DNA of 21,303 nt from JACKCP01 sp034007295. GTDB taxonomy: Bacteria; Desulfobacterota; Desulfobacteria; Desulfobacterales; JACKCP01. How positions within the stretch are numbered: position 1 is the first letter of the stretch; every line of letters starts with the position of its first letter. Positions 1 through 7,212 of this stretch are shown here, one piece after another. The notes under the pieces were generated by a model that was not told the DNA's origin, searched no databases, and was given only the letters and a program-made list of their open reading frames with translations. The stretch covers positions 1-21,303 of the forward strand of contig JAVERC010000053.1 in NCBI GenBank assembly GCA_034007295.1, given 5' to 3'. A program made the position numbers and the translations under genes.

Positions 1-12
1 AGATTTTAATTT

Positions 13-51
13 AAAAACCCTTTGAATTTATTGATATTCAAAGGGTTTTTT
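13..51 (+). terminator. Intrinsic terminator of a gene left of the window
   Basis: A perfect 15-bp stem (13-27 pairs with 36-50) has an 8-nt loop and contains a CCC/GGG block. It ends in six T on the plus strand. It most likely terminates a plus-strand gene outside the window. The A-rich left side of the stem also gives a T run on the minus strand, so it could work in both directions. Confidence 0.8.
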
Positions 52-68
52 GTATTTATCAAAAAATT

Positions 69-217
69 AAATATTTTTTGGCTGAAAACTAGATTTGTTT
101 GCTCAGTTAAAGGAGATAAAAAAAATTAACCTTAAGTATAAATTCAATAAATTTGTATAATAAATTATAAATCCCTTTCTTTATAAGAAAACAAAAATAA
201 AATTTTATTTAACTAAC
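69..217 (+). repeat. Palindromic intergenic repeat, copy A (long)
   Basis: This is a diverged long copy of the repeat family described under findings. The left arm reads TTGGCTGAAAACTAGA (78-93) and the inner left arm has AAATTAACCTTAAGTAT. The right end TTTAACTAACT mirrors the left end. The inner core palindrome has decayed. The copy ends next to the receptor promoter, so it may influence the upstream DNA or message structure. Confidence 0.6.
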
Positions 218-225
218 TTTTTTTC

Positions 226-255
226 TTGACTTTAAAAATTACACTTGGTTATTAT
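226..255 (+). promoter_or_regulatory. Sigma70-type promoter of the TonB receptor gene
   Basis: TTGACT (226-231) and TATTAT (250-255) are 18 bp apart. The 12 bases TTTTCTTGACTT around the -35 box recur exactly at the hutW promoter (-35 at 2394). Transcription would start near 262, giving a leader of about 47 nt before the ATG at 309. Confidence 0.65.
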
Positions 256-258
256 CTA

Positions 259-280
259 AAAGTTTGAATAATCAAACTAT
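259..280. promoter_or_regulatory. Operator-like dyad over the receptor transcription start
   Basis: The dyad AAAGTTTGA-ATAA-TCAAACTAT has 9-bp half-sites with 8 of 9 positions symmetric. It begins 3 bp after the -10 box and so covers the expected start site, a position suited to repression. A near-identical dyad lies at 2428-2449 at the hutW promoter. The DtxR-family protein encoded at 7209-7697 is the obvious local candidate to bind it, but that assignment is inference. Confidence 0.6.
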
Positions 281-308
281 TAAAAAAATATTTTATGGAG
301 GCATAATA

Positions 309-2363
309 ATGAAGGTTTTTTTTGGGTTTTCTCCAGGTAAAAAATGTTTAAAAAAAATTACAACTGTAATTTGTCTAGGTTTTTTAATCAGCTCCGCAGA
401 AAATGCTTTTGCACAACCAAATACCCAATGTCCAAAAATTGTAGTTACAGCAACACGAACAGAAAAGGATCTTCAAAAAGTTCCAGCTTCAGTCGCTGTT
501 GTTGAAGAAGAGGAAATTCGGCGGAAGGGTTATACAAGCGTTGCTGATATTCTCCAGGATGTTCCAGGAATTGAAATTTATGACCAGAGTCTTGCAGGTT
601 CGAAAAGGATTAATATAAGGGGCGAATCAGGATCAAGAATATTGATCCTCATAGACGGTCAGAAAATTTCTGAACAAAAATCAATGGATGGAGCACCTTT
701 GCTTATAGATCCTGCAATTATTGAACGAATTGAAGTTATAAAAGGCCCTGCCTCTGTTCTTTACGGGGCTGAGGCAATCGGGGGTGTAGTAAATATTATT
801 ACCAAAAAAGGCGGAGACAGAATAATTCAAGGAAGTGCGGATATTATTTATGATTCTTCCAATGACGGTTTCACAGAATCTATTTCCCTTTTTGGAGGCA
901 TAAACAATTTCCATTACAGGGTTACGGGATCAAAATCAGATCTAGGAGACAGAGAAACACCTGATAAAACATTGGATGGCTCAGATTCTGAGCGTAAATC
1001 AGGCTCTTTTTTTCTAGGTTATGACAAGGATAAATTTTCAGCCGGAATATCTTTTGAAGCCTTTGATAGTGAGGTTGATTCTCCAGCTACATCAGTGAAT
1101 CAAATTCCCTTTGATCTAAATCTCCCTGAATGGTCAAGAAAAAAAGGCGGCCTGTTTATTGACTTTAAGGACTTTAATAATTTTATTAAAAAAATTCATC
1201 TTGATGCCTTTGCCCAGGAAACAAAAAAAGATTTTGAGCAAAGAATGACATTAAAAATGGGGCCAAGGACTGTTGTCCAAAGCCTTGATACCTACAATGA
1301 ACAAAAAACATATGGTTCAAATGTACAAATCGATTTGGCACCCGGTGTCAACCATAATTTAATTTTGGGCCATTCATACACAAAAGATACCCTGGATTCA
1401 GACTCATTAACAAATTTTACTCCTGCTATGGTTCCTGGCTATCCTTCAGAAAAATTTCATGAAGCGTCAATTGATACAAACGCAGTTTTTCTTCAAGATG
1501 AGTGGATGCTTGGAAATGATTTTATTCTTACTTTAGGGGGGCGTCAGACATGGGTTAATTCAGAACTTGAAGATACAGATGATCCAAATTCTACAAAAGG
1601 GGATGTATCTGACAGCCATGCAGTTTTTGCAGCAGGAATTACATGGAGCGGAATACAAAATTTTACTTTAAGGGGCCTTGCATCACAGGGATACAGATTC
1701 CCAGATCTTAACAAACTCTTTACTGGTACAGCACACGGAGGCTCAACTACTCTTTCGAACCAGGATCTTGATCCTGAAACCTCAGATAACTTTGAAATAG
1801 GTGCAAGATTTAATAATGGAGCGTGGGATATTGATCTTACAGCATTTATGAGCTTAGCAAAGGACTATATCACAACAGAAGAAATAGGCGGAAATATTTA
1901 CAAGTTTTCAAATGTCGATGAAGCAAAAACTCACGGTCTTGAAGCTCATTTAGGATATACTCTTGAATCTATTAATCTTACTCCATATGTCACAGGAACC
2001 TGGATGCAAAGAAAATATGAAAAGCCCGGGTTTTCAACCTGGGATACAAATACTCCTGATTTTACAGGCAGGTTAGGTGTTCGCTGGGAAAAAAATATTA
2101 CAAACCATGAGTCAGTTTTCTGGGCTGATGCATGGATGCGTTGTGCAACTGATGCAGATGACAAGAGTTCTGATGGAACAATTACAACAGTTGATTCATG
2201 GCAGACATTTAACTTGGGTCTAGGATGTGAATTTGGCGAAAAAAGGAAATTTCAGTTTTCTTTAAACCTAAACAATATTTTGGATGAATCATATAGAACT
2301 GCAAAAAATTCGCTTGATGAAGCTGGTTTTCATGGGGTTGCACGGGTTGGTGTAAGTTTCTGA
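309..2363 (+). CDS. TonB-dependent outer-membrane receptor, probably for heme or a related iron ligand
   Basis: The product is an outer-membrane beta-barrel that takes up a ligand using TonB energy. The ATG at 309 is preferred over an upstream TTG at 264 because GGAGG (297-301) sits 7 nt before it and a good signal peptide follows: a basic n-region, a hydrophobic core, and likely cleavage after residue 35 (AFA/Q). A TonB-box-like IVVTATR lies just inside the mature end. The plug domain follows (about residues 50-165), with NIRGE, ILIDG, IERIEVIKGPASVLYG and GGVVNIITKK motifs. The rest is barrel strands, ending in the usual terminal Phe. The 684-aa length is normal. The substrate is not readable from the sequence; heme is inferred from the downstream hutW gene and the shared promoter/operator. 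No tonB, exbB or exbD is in the window. Confidence 0.9.
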   Translation: MKVFFGFSPGKKCLKKITTVICLGFLISSAENAFAQPNTQCPKIVVTATRTEKDLQKVPASVAVVEEEEIRRKGYTSVADILQDVPGIEIYDQSLAGSKRINIRGESGSRILILIDGQKISEQKSMDGAPLLIDPAIIERIEVIKGPASVLYGAEAIGGVVNIITKKGGDRIIQGSADIIYDSSNDGFTESISLFGGINNFHYRVTGSKSDLGDRETPDKTLDGSDSERKSGSFFLGYDKDKFSAGISFEAFDSEVDSPATSVNQIPFDLNLPEWSRKKGGLFIDFKDFNNFIKKIHLDAFAQETKKDFEQRMTLKMGPRTVVQSLDTYNEQKTYGSNVQIDLAPGVNHNLILGHSYTKDTLDSDSLTNFTPAMVPGYPSEKFHEASIDTNAVFLQDEWMLGNDFILTLGGRQTWVNSELEDTDDPNSTKGDVSDSHAVFAAGITWSGIQNFTLRGLASQGYRFPDLNKLFTGTAHGGSTTLSNQDLDPETSDNFEIGARFNNGAWDIDLTAFMSLAKDYITTEEIGGNIYKFSNVDEAKTHGLEAHLGYTLESINLTPYVTGTWMQRKYEKPGFSTWDTNTPDFTGRLGVRWEKNITNHESVFWADAWMRCATDADDKSSDGTITTVDSWQTFNLGLGCEFGEKRKFQFSLNLNNILDESYRTAKNSLDEAGFHGVARVGVSF

Positions 2364-2393
2364 TATTTAGATAAAGTTTTGGCTCATTTTTTC

Positions 2394-2422
2394 TTGACTT
2401 CAATTTTTTGGATGGATATGAT
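2394..2422 (+). promoter_or_regulatory. Sigma70-type promoter of the hutW-ecf unit
   Basis: TTGACT (2394-2399) and TATGAT (2417-2422) are separated by 17 bp, an excellent match to the consensus. The sequence around the -35 box (TTTTTTCTTGACTT) is the same as at the receptor promoter. It is the only strong promoter seen for the hutW and ECF genes and probably drives them as one operon. Confidence 0.7.
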
Positions 2423-2427
2423 CGCAA

Positions 2428-2449
2428 AAAGTTGGAGTCTTCAAACTTT
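2428..2449. promoter_or_regulatory. Operator-like dyad at the hutW promoter
   Basis: AAAGTTGGA-GTCT-TCAAACTTT has 9-bp half-sites (8 of 9 symmetric) around a 4-bp spacer. It matches the dyad at 259-280 at 17 of 22 positions. It starts 5 bp after the -10 box, so the spacing from the -35 box (34 bp) is almost the same as at the receptor promoter (33 bp). Confidence 0.6.
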
Positions 2450-2484
2450 AATCTTAACCTTTTGCCTTTTAAGGAAAAAATATT

Positions 2485-3903
2485 ATGACACTACTAAATG
2501 AATCTTTTTCAAAAACCGAACATGACTGGCGAATTGAAGATTTTTTTGCTGATGAATCAGGTGATCCTTTGACTAATGCTTTCCATAAACCTATTGATGC
2601 ACACCCTGGGAGCAGTGCAAAATCTGTGGCAAAGAATGAGATAGATAAAATTTTTAAAGAAATTCATCAACGTGAAAGAAAAGTTAAAACCTGTGCTTAT
2701 GTCCATGTACCTTTTTGTGAAAGTCATTGTCTTTATTGTGGTTTTTATCGCAAACGCTATGATGATGCAGAGCAGAGCCGCCAATATGCTGATGCTTTAA
2801 TAACTGATCTTAACATATTTGGAAATACGCCATGCCAGACCAAAGGGCCTGTTCACGCAGTTTATATAGGCGGAGGCACACCAACTGCATTAGAAGCTTC
2901 AGATCTCAAACGAATACTTTTGGCTCTGTGCAAAAATCTCCCTCTTGCTAATGACTGCGAAATTACAGTCGAAGGAAGGATTCGAAATTTTGGTCCAAAA
3001 AAAATGGAAGCCTGTCTAGAGGGTGGAGCTAACCGTTTTTCCATTGGTGTCCAGACCTTTGATACAAACTTGCGTCAGTCCATGGGAAGACTTTGTGCCA
3101 AGGATGAAGTTATTAAAGGGCTGATTCAGCTTTCATCTTATGATGAGGCTGCCGTTATAATAGACCTTATTTATGGTTTTCCAGGACAAACAATGGAGAT
3201 GTGGGAGTCTGATATAAAAACCCTTATGTCTCTTGAACTTGACGGTGCAGATCTATATCAGTTGAAAATATTGCCTGAAACACCTTTGGCTAAAGCCATT
3301 GAAAAAGGTAAAATGCCAGGGCCAAGTGATAGGCCTCAAAGGGCAAGAATGTATGCAAGAGGTGTTGAAATGATGGATAATGCAATGTTCAGACGTCTTA
3401 CAGTAAATCATTGGGGCAGAACTTCGCGTGAACGCAATATATATAATCATATGGTAAAAGGCCCTTCTGATTGTTTGGCATTTGGTCCAGGTGCAGGCGG
3501 AAATCTTGGAGGGCACTTTTTTTTTATTGAATCAGATTACGATAAATGGAGAAAAGCTGTTGTTGAAGAAGGCAGAAAACCAGTTGCCATGATGAATGTA
3601 TTGTCTGAATATAATACTGTGGAAAGAACCATAACTTCTGAACTAGAATTATGCAGGATAAAGCCTGAATTGATAGGCAAACGCTTTGGCCTTCCGCTTG
3701 CTGCTACACTAGCACCTCTTTTTCAACAGTGGACCCGTGCAGGATTGATGGGAAATATAGGTGACTGGAACGTATTGACAACTGCCGGACAATTTTGGCA
3801 GGTGAATATTGCACAGCTTACCATCAATTACCTTCATCATACTTTGTTTAAAGAAAACTACGGAGAATATAATGAAAAACAAGCCCTATTGGGAAATGCG
3901 TGA
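2485..3903 (+). CDS. hutW: ChuW/HutW-type radical SAM enzyme for oxygen-independent heme ring opening
   Basis: Characterised family members (E. coli ChuW, Vibrio HutW, Fusobacterium HmuW) are radical SAM methyltransferases that open the heme macrocycle without oxygen, releasing iron and forming anaerobilin. The sequence shows the radical SAM cluster motif CESHCLYC (Cys78, Cys82, Cys85), the SAM-binding GGGTP (residues 129-133), and the HemN-like segments RFSIGVQTF and DLIYGFPGQT. The C-terminal half differs from coproporphyrinogen dehydrogenase and has the NHWGRTSRERNIYN stretch expected of the HutW group. At 472 aa it is close to family size. The start is set by AAGGA upstream of the ATG at 2485. 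The neighbouring receptor, importer and flavodoxin fit heme use. HemN or HemW are the alternatives and less likely. Confidence 0.85.
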   Translation: MTLLNESFSKTEHDWRIEDFFADESGDPLTNAFHKPIDAHPGSSAKSVAKNEIDKIFKEIHQRERKVKTCAYVHVPFCESHCLYCGFYRKRYDDAEQSRQYADALITDLNIFGNTPCQTKGPVHAVYIGGGTPTALEASDLKRILLALCKNLPLANDCEITVEGRIRNFGPKKMEACLEGGANRFSIGVQTFDTNLRQSMGRLCAKDEVIKGLIQLSSYDEAAVIIDLIYGFPGQTMEMWESDIKTLMSLELDGADLYQLKILPETPLAKAIEKGKMPGPSDRPQRARMYARGVEMMDNAMFRRLTVNHWGRTSRERNIYNHMVKGPSDCLAFGPGAGGNLGGHFFFIESDYDKWRKAVVEEGRKPVAMMNVLSEYNTVERTITSELELCRIKPELIGKRFGLPLAATLAPLFQQWTRAGLMGNIGDWNVLTTAGQFWQVNIAQLTINYLHHTLFKENYGEYNEKQALLGNA

Positions 3904-4411
3904 ACTAGTAGTTATAGGAGTTTTTGCAGCTGTAACAAAAGTATCTACCATTCTTGTGGCTCTAGTTGGCGGTGGAATGAACCCTTTAACCCTTATACTA
4001 AAAAATCTGCTGTTTACAACTCTTACTATTGTAATGTTGTACAAGGTGAGAAAATTCGGTGCACTTACCTTGTTTTTGCTGGTCAATACCATTGTGTCCA
4101 TGCTGCTAATGGGCGGAGGTGTTTTTTTGATTCCCCCAATGCTTTTGGCAGGCTTGTTTGCTGAAGGCCTGATTATGATTTTGGGAGGATACTCTAAAAA
4201 CCTTAATCTGATGATCGGTGTGGCTTTATACGATATTCTTTTCAAGGCTGGTGCTGTAGCTATTTCGTTTCTATATATGCGTGAGCAGCAGGAAATGGTC
4301 ATTATGTCTGCAATTATAGTTGGCATTGGGTATATAGGTGCTCTTTTAGGTCTTATTACTGGTTCACTTTTTGTAAAGGAGCTTCGTCATGCTTGCATTA
4401 TCAGATCCTGA
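3872..4411 (+). CDS. ECF transporter S component (MptD/Trep_Strep-like family)
   Basis: This small membrane protein (179 aa) should be the substrate-binding S subunit of an energy-coupling factor importer. It is almost entirely hydrophobic, with about five or six membrane segments. The N-terminal pattern (RELVVIGVFAAVTKV) and a GGGMNP loop resemble the TIGR02185-type S components. The start at 3872 has GGAG 6 nt upstream and lies inside the last 32 bases of hutW, which implies translational coupling. An alternative upstream start at 3809 would add 21 residues without a ribosome binding site. The gene overlaps the EcfT start at 4389. The substrate is unknown; heme, a tetrapyrrole or a metal chelate is inferred from context, and ECF-type heme importers have been reported in Firmicutes. 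Confidence 0.8.
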   Translation: MKNKPYWEMRELVVIGVFAAVTKVSTILVALVGGGMNPLTLILKNLLFTTLTIVMLYKVRKFGALTLFLLVNTIVSMLLMGGGVFLIPPMLLAGLFAEGLIMILGGYSKNLNLMIGVALYDILFKAGAVAISFLYMREQQEMVIMSAIIVGIGYIGALLGLITGSLFVKELRHACIIRS

Positions 4412-5158
4412 AGCCAATGCAAAAAGCCTTGTTTACCGTCTGGATGTCAGGACTAAAATAATAATATGTCTTGGCATGTCAGTTGCTGTGGTATTTTTAA
4501 ATGATTCCTGTGCACTTGGTTTTTTAAATATTATGACCCTTTTTTAAGCCTTTCAAAATACAAGACTATTGGATTGTGCTACGCAGTAATTTTTATTATG
4601 TGGCTTTTATCCATAGGAATAATGCGTCTGATGCATGCTGCAGTTCCCATGGTTCCTGTAACTGAACCTTTAAAAATGCTGGTCCCTTTTCTTCGGACTC
4701 TTGTAATGGTGAATGTTATACTAGCACTGGCTTTATCTTCAAGGGTTCAGACTCTTCTGACTGCACTTAAAAGTTTCCGGCTTCCTGTGTGGCTGTATTT
4801 GCCTTCAGCAGTAATGATTCGTTTTATTCCCTCATTTATAAAAGATGTCCGCCAGATTCATGACACCATGCTTATAAGGGGGTACAGCCTTAACCCTGTG
4901 TTTATTTTAAGACACCCTTTGATAGGGGTTCGTCTTATGGCTGCACCCCTTATTTTTAGGGCATTACGCAGTTCTGATGAGCTTGGAATTGCAGCTGAAC
5001 TAAAAGGAGTCGGTTACGGAGTACCCATGAAAAATTTTCGGCCTTCAGTATTCACATGCGTTGATGGTCTGGCTATGATTTGTACTCTTGCTGTAATTTT
5101 TGCAGCATGTTTAATTCAGATCCAATTGGGAGTCGAAATATTAGGAGACCACATATGA
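4389..5158 (+). CDS. ecfT: EcfT transmembrane component of the ECF transporter, interrupted by an apparent one-base frameshift
   Basis: EcfT joins the S component to the two ATPases in the inner membrane. Translation from ATG 4389 (AAGGAG just upstream, start inside the S-component gene) gives the typical opening VYRLDVRTKIIICLGMS. It stops at 4545-4547 after the T run 4540-4545. The protein continues in the -1 frame (FLSLSKYKTIG and onward) to a stop at 5158. Restoring one T gives a normal-length 256-aa EcfT with hydrophobic helices and two coupling-type motifs (LIRGYSL and AAELKGVGYG). So either one base is missing from a homopolymer (sequencing error or recent mutation), or frameshifting at the T run makes the full protein. 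The stop overlaps the EcfA start (ATGA), as expected in an intact operon. Confidence 0.8.
4540..4547 (+). other. Frameshift site in ecfT (T6 run followed by an in-frame TAA)
   Basis: The reading frame from 4389 reaches CTT TTT TAA here. The conserved downstream frame is entered by slipping back one base (TTT, then TTA AGC). A seventh T would fuse the frames without loss of protein sequence. Confidence 0.75.
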
Positions 5159-6600
5159 TTGAACTTAATAATGTGACCTATTCTTACCCTTTTCAAAGTC
5201 AAGCAGCTGTCTGTGGGATAAGCCTTAAAGTAGAGGCAGGAGAGGCAGTCCTTATAACAGGTGAAAGCGGATGCGGCAAATCTACTTTAGTCCGTTTGAT
5301 TAACGGTCTTTGCCCAAATTTTTTTCAAGGGAAACTCAATGGAGAAATTTTTTACAATGGCCAGCCTGGCAAATCAAAAAGCCTTAGAGAAATTTCATCC
5401 ATGGTAGGTACAGTTTTCCAAGATCCTGAACTTCAGTTCTTTGCACTGAATGTAGCTGATGAGCTTGCTTTTGCCCATGAATGGCAGGACAAATCCTGCC
5501 ATGAGATCAATAAGATTGTTGAGCAAACAGCATTAAGATTTGGGATTACAGATATTTTATCCTCTTCCATTCATGATTTATCTGAAGGTCAAAAGCAAAA
5601 AGTAGCCCTTGGTACAGTGCTTTCTATGAAACCTGGGATTGTTGTTCTTGATGAACCTTCTGCAAATCTTGATCCTGAAAGTACTGAAGAACTTGCAGAT
5701 ATTATTCAGACATTGAAAAAAAAAGGAATAGCAGTAGTTATTGCTGATCATCGCCTATACTGGCTTAAAAACACGGTCAACAAAGTCATTGTTATGGATC
5801 AGGGTAAGATTGCAGTTAAAGGAGATTTTTCAATATTATCAGATCAAAAGATGCTTGATAAATACGGTCTTAGAAGGCACAAAATTGAAGACCTGCGTCA
5901 TAGTTTGGCCTGTGTGCCTGAAAATGGGGCAATTAAAGTAAAGGATTTGACCTTTATGTATAAAAAAGGGCCTGTTCTTTTTGATAAAATAAGTTTTTGC
6001 CTGCCAAACGGGGTCACAGGGATAATAGGAAATAATGGTACAGGAAAAACTACTCTTGCAAGGCTTTTAACCGGATTAAACCGGATGAAGGAAGGCAGCA
6101 TTAGCGTAAACGGCAAAACAGTTTCTCCAAAGCAAATGCTTAAACGGTCTGGTTTGGTTTTGCAAAACACAGATCATCAGCTTCATATGAACTCAGTGAT
6201 TCAGGAACTTGCAGCAGCTGCTGGTGAATTGTCCCCCAAAAATCCATGCAGCAAAAATCTGATGAATATTTTAGACCAATTCGGACTCAAAGATCTGGCA
6301 GACCGTCATCCTCAGAGTTTGTCCGGAGGAGAAAAGCAAAGACTTGTTATTGCCTGCGGTCTTGCCAAAAATCCTGATGTCCTCATTCTTGATGAACCAA
6401 CATCAGGTCTTGACGGACGAAATATGAAAAGAATAGCCAATATGATTCGTCAGGCGGCAAAAAATGGAGTCAGTGTTATTGTTATTACACACGATCTTGA
6501 GCTTTTGGCAGAAGCCTGCGATTTTGCACTTCGTTTGCCGGTTTTGAATACAAGTGACAACTGGATAATTGAAAAGGAAAAAATAAAAAATGCTTCGTAA
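5155..6600 (+). CDS. EcfA-type ATPase: two ABC nucleotide-binding domains fused in one chain
   Basis: This cytoplasmic 481-aa protein carries both ATPase domains of the ECF importer. Domain 1 has Walker A GESGCGKST (from residue 36), signature LSEGQ (142-146) and Walker B IVVLDEP (Asp166). Domain 2 has Walker A GNNGTGKTT (from 292), signature LSGGE (389-393) and Walker B VLILDEP (Asp413). The first signature carries Glu where most ABC proteins have Gly (LSGGQ). This may make the two ATP sites unequal, since each site is built from Walker A of one domain and the signature of the other. The start at 5155 overlaps the ecfT stop as ATGA with AGGAG upstream; a longer frame from 5080 lies in ecfT coding sequence. 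It resembles fused EcfA1-A2 proteins such as YkoD. Confidence 0.88.
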   Translation: MIELNNVTYSYPFQSQAAVCGISLKVEAGEAVLITGESGCGKSTLVRLINGLCPNFFQGKLNGEIFYNGQPGKSKSLREISSMVGTVFQDPELQFFALNVADELAFAHEWQDKSCHEINKIVEQTALRFGITDILSSSIHDLSEGQKQKVALGTVLSMKPGIVVLDEPSANLDPESTEELADIIQTLKKKGIAVVIADHRLYWLKNTVNKVIVMDQGKIAVKGDFSILSDQKMLDKYGLRRHKIEDLRHSLACVPENGAIKVKDLTFMYKKGPVLFDKISFCLPNGVTGIIGNNGTGKTTLARLLTGLNRMKEGSISVNGKTVSPKQMLKRSGLVLQNTDHQLHMNSVIQELAAAAGELSPKNPCSKNLMNILDQFGLKDLADRHPQSLSGGEKQRLVIACGLAKNPDVLILDEPTSGLDGRNMKRIANMIRQAAKNGVSVIVITHDLELLAEACDFALRLPVLNTSDNWIIEKEKIKNAS

Positions 6601-6676
6601 ATCATTACCCATGTTTGACGTTTATGGCAGCCATTGGAAAAAACAATTAAATTTGCTTGTAAATCCAGGACTTTAA
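6590..6676 (+). CDS. Possible small protein (28 aa) between ecfA and the flavodoxin gene
   Basis: An ATG at 6590 lies inside the last codons of the ecfA-like gene and opens a frame of 28 codons ending in TAA at 6676. The product would be basic, with no membrane segment, and contains MFDVYGSHWKKQL. An AAGGA lies about 11 nt upstream, further than ideal. The overlapping start fits operon style, but the length allows chance. I do not recognise it. Confidence 0.2.
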   Translation: MLRKSLPMFDVYGSHWKKQLNLLVNPGL

Positions 6677-6708
6677 AATTTTAGAAAAATTTAAAAAGGA
6701 AAAAGATA

Positions 6709-7212
6709 ATGAAATCAATGATTGTGTATTCATCTCGTACAGGAAATACTAAAGCTGTTGCTGATGCAATCCGCGAAGTTTTTCCTTCTGACTGCAGCTT
6801 TAAACCTGTAGAGGAAGCTGTTGACCCTTCTGATTACGATTTTATAGCTATTGGATACTGGGTAGACAAGGGTGAACCTGATAAAAAGGCTGCAGCTTTT
6901 ATGGAAAAGGTTAAAGGAAAAAAAGTAGGGCTTTTTGGGACATTGGGTGCCTATCCTGATTCTGACCACGCCAATGACTGCCGTGCCAGAGCAGAAAAAC
7001 TTATGCAAGGAAATGAAGTACTTGGGCAATTTTTATGTCAGGGTAAAATAGACCCTAAGGTTTTGGAAATGATGTCAAAAATGGCATCAGATCACCATCC
7101 CATGACAGAAGAGCGGAAAGCCAGAATAGAAGAAGCAAAAAAGCATCCAAACGGAAATGATTTTAAAGCTGCTAAACAGGCTTTTACAGAAATTTTAAAA
7201 AATTTATATTAG
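6709..7212 (+). CDS. Flavodoxin-family protein, candidate anaerobilin/heme reductase partner of HutW
   Basis: This is a 167-aa single-domain flavodoxin. The N-terminal phosphate loop SSRTGNT (residues 8-14) binds FMN after the first beta strand. The segments YDFIAIGYWVDKG and VGLFGTLGAYPDSDHA supply the isoalloxazine-binding loops. The GAYPDSDHA loop and the Lys-rich C-terminal helix resemble flavodoxins encoded beside HutW/HmuW enzymes. The Fusobacterium protein HmuF is reported to traffic heme and reduce anaerobilin, so a matching role is a reasonable inference. The gene starts 108 bp after ecfA with GGA about 9 nt upstream, and no strong promoter of its own was seen. Its last 4 bases overlap the end of the convergent regulator gene. 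An ordinary electron carrier for HutW or another enzyme is the alternative. Confidence 0.8.
   Translation: MKSMIVYSSRTGNTKAVADAIREVFPSDCSFKPVEEAVDPSDYDFIAIGYWVDKGEPDKKAAAFMEKVKGKKVGLFGTLGAYPDSDHANDCRARAEKLMQGNEVLGQFLCQGKIDPKVLEMMSKMASDHHPMTEERKARIEEAKKHPNGNDFKAAKQAFTEILKNLY

Larger units (their letters stand above)
1..308. other. Intergenic region left of the receptor gene
   Basis: This stretch has no gene that I can support. From left to right it holds an intrinsic terminator (13-51), a long copy of the palindromic repeat (about 69-217), a sigma70-type promoter (226-255), an operator-like dyad (259-280) and the receptor ribosome binding site (GGAGG at 297-301). The right end of the repeat lies within about 10 bp of the -35 box. 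Confidence 0.7.

Noticed and set aside
261..278. FNR/HcpR-type site
   Set aside because: The symmetric TTGA and TCAA are 4 bp apart, whereas FNR-like sites have 6 bp between them. The larger 9-4-9 dyad shared with 2428-2449 explains the sequence better.
264..308. Upstream TTG start adding 15 residues to the TonB receptor
   Set aside because: It lies at the predicted transcription start and inside the operator-like dyad, has no ribosome binding site, and would bury the signal peptide behind extra residues. The ATG at 309 has GGAGG at the right distance.
3886..4326. 146-residue minus-strand open frame opposite the S-component gene
   Set aside because: It is the antisense of a hydrophobic coding sequence with good frame, ribosome binding site and operon overlaps. 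The product has no recognisable motif.
6730..7029. 99-residue minus-strand frame opposite the flavodoxin gene
   Set aside because: It lies wholly inside a well-supported flavodoxin coding region and has no start signal or family features.
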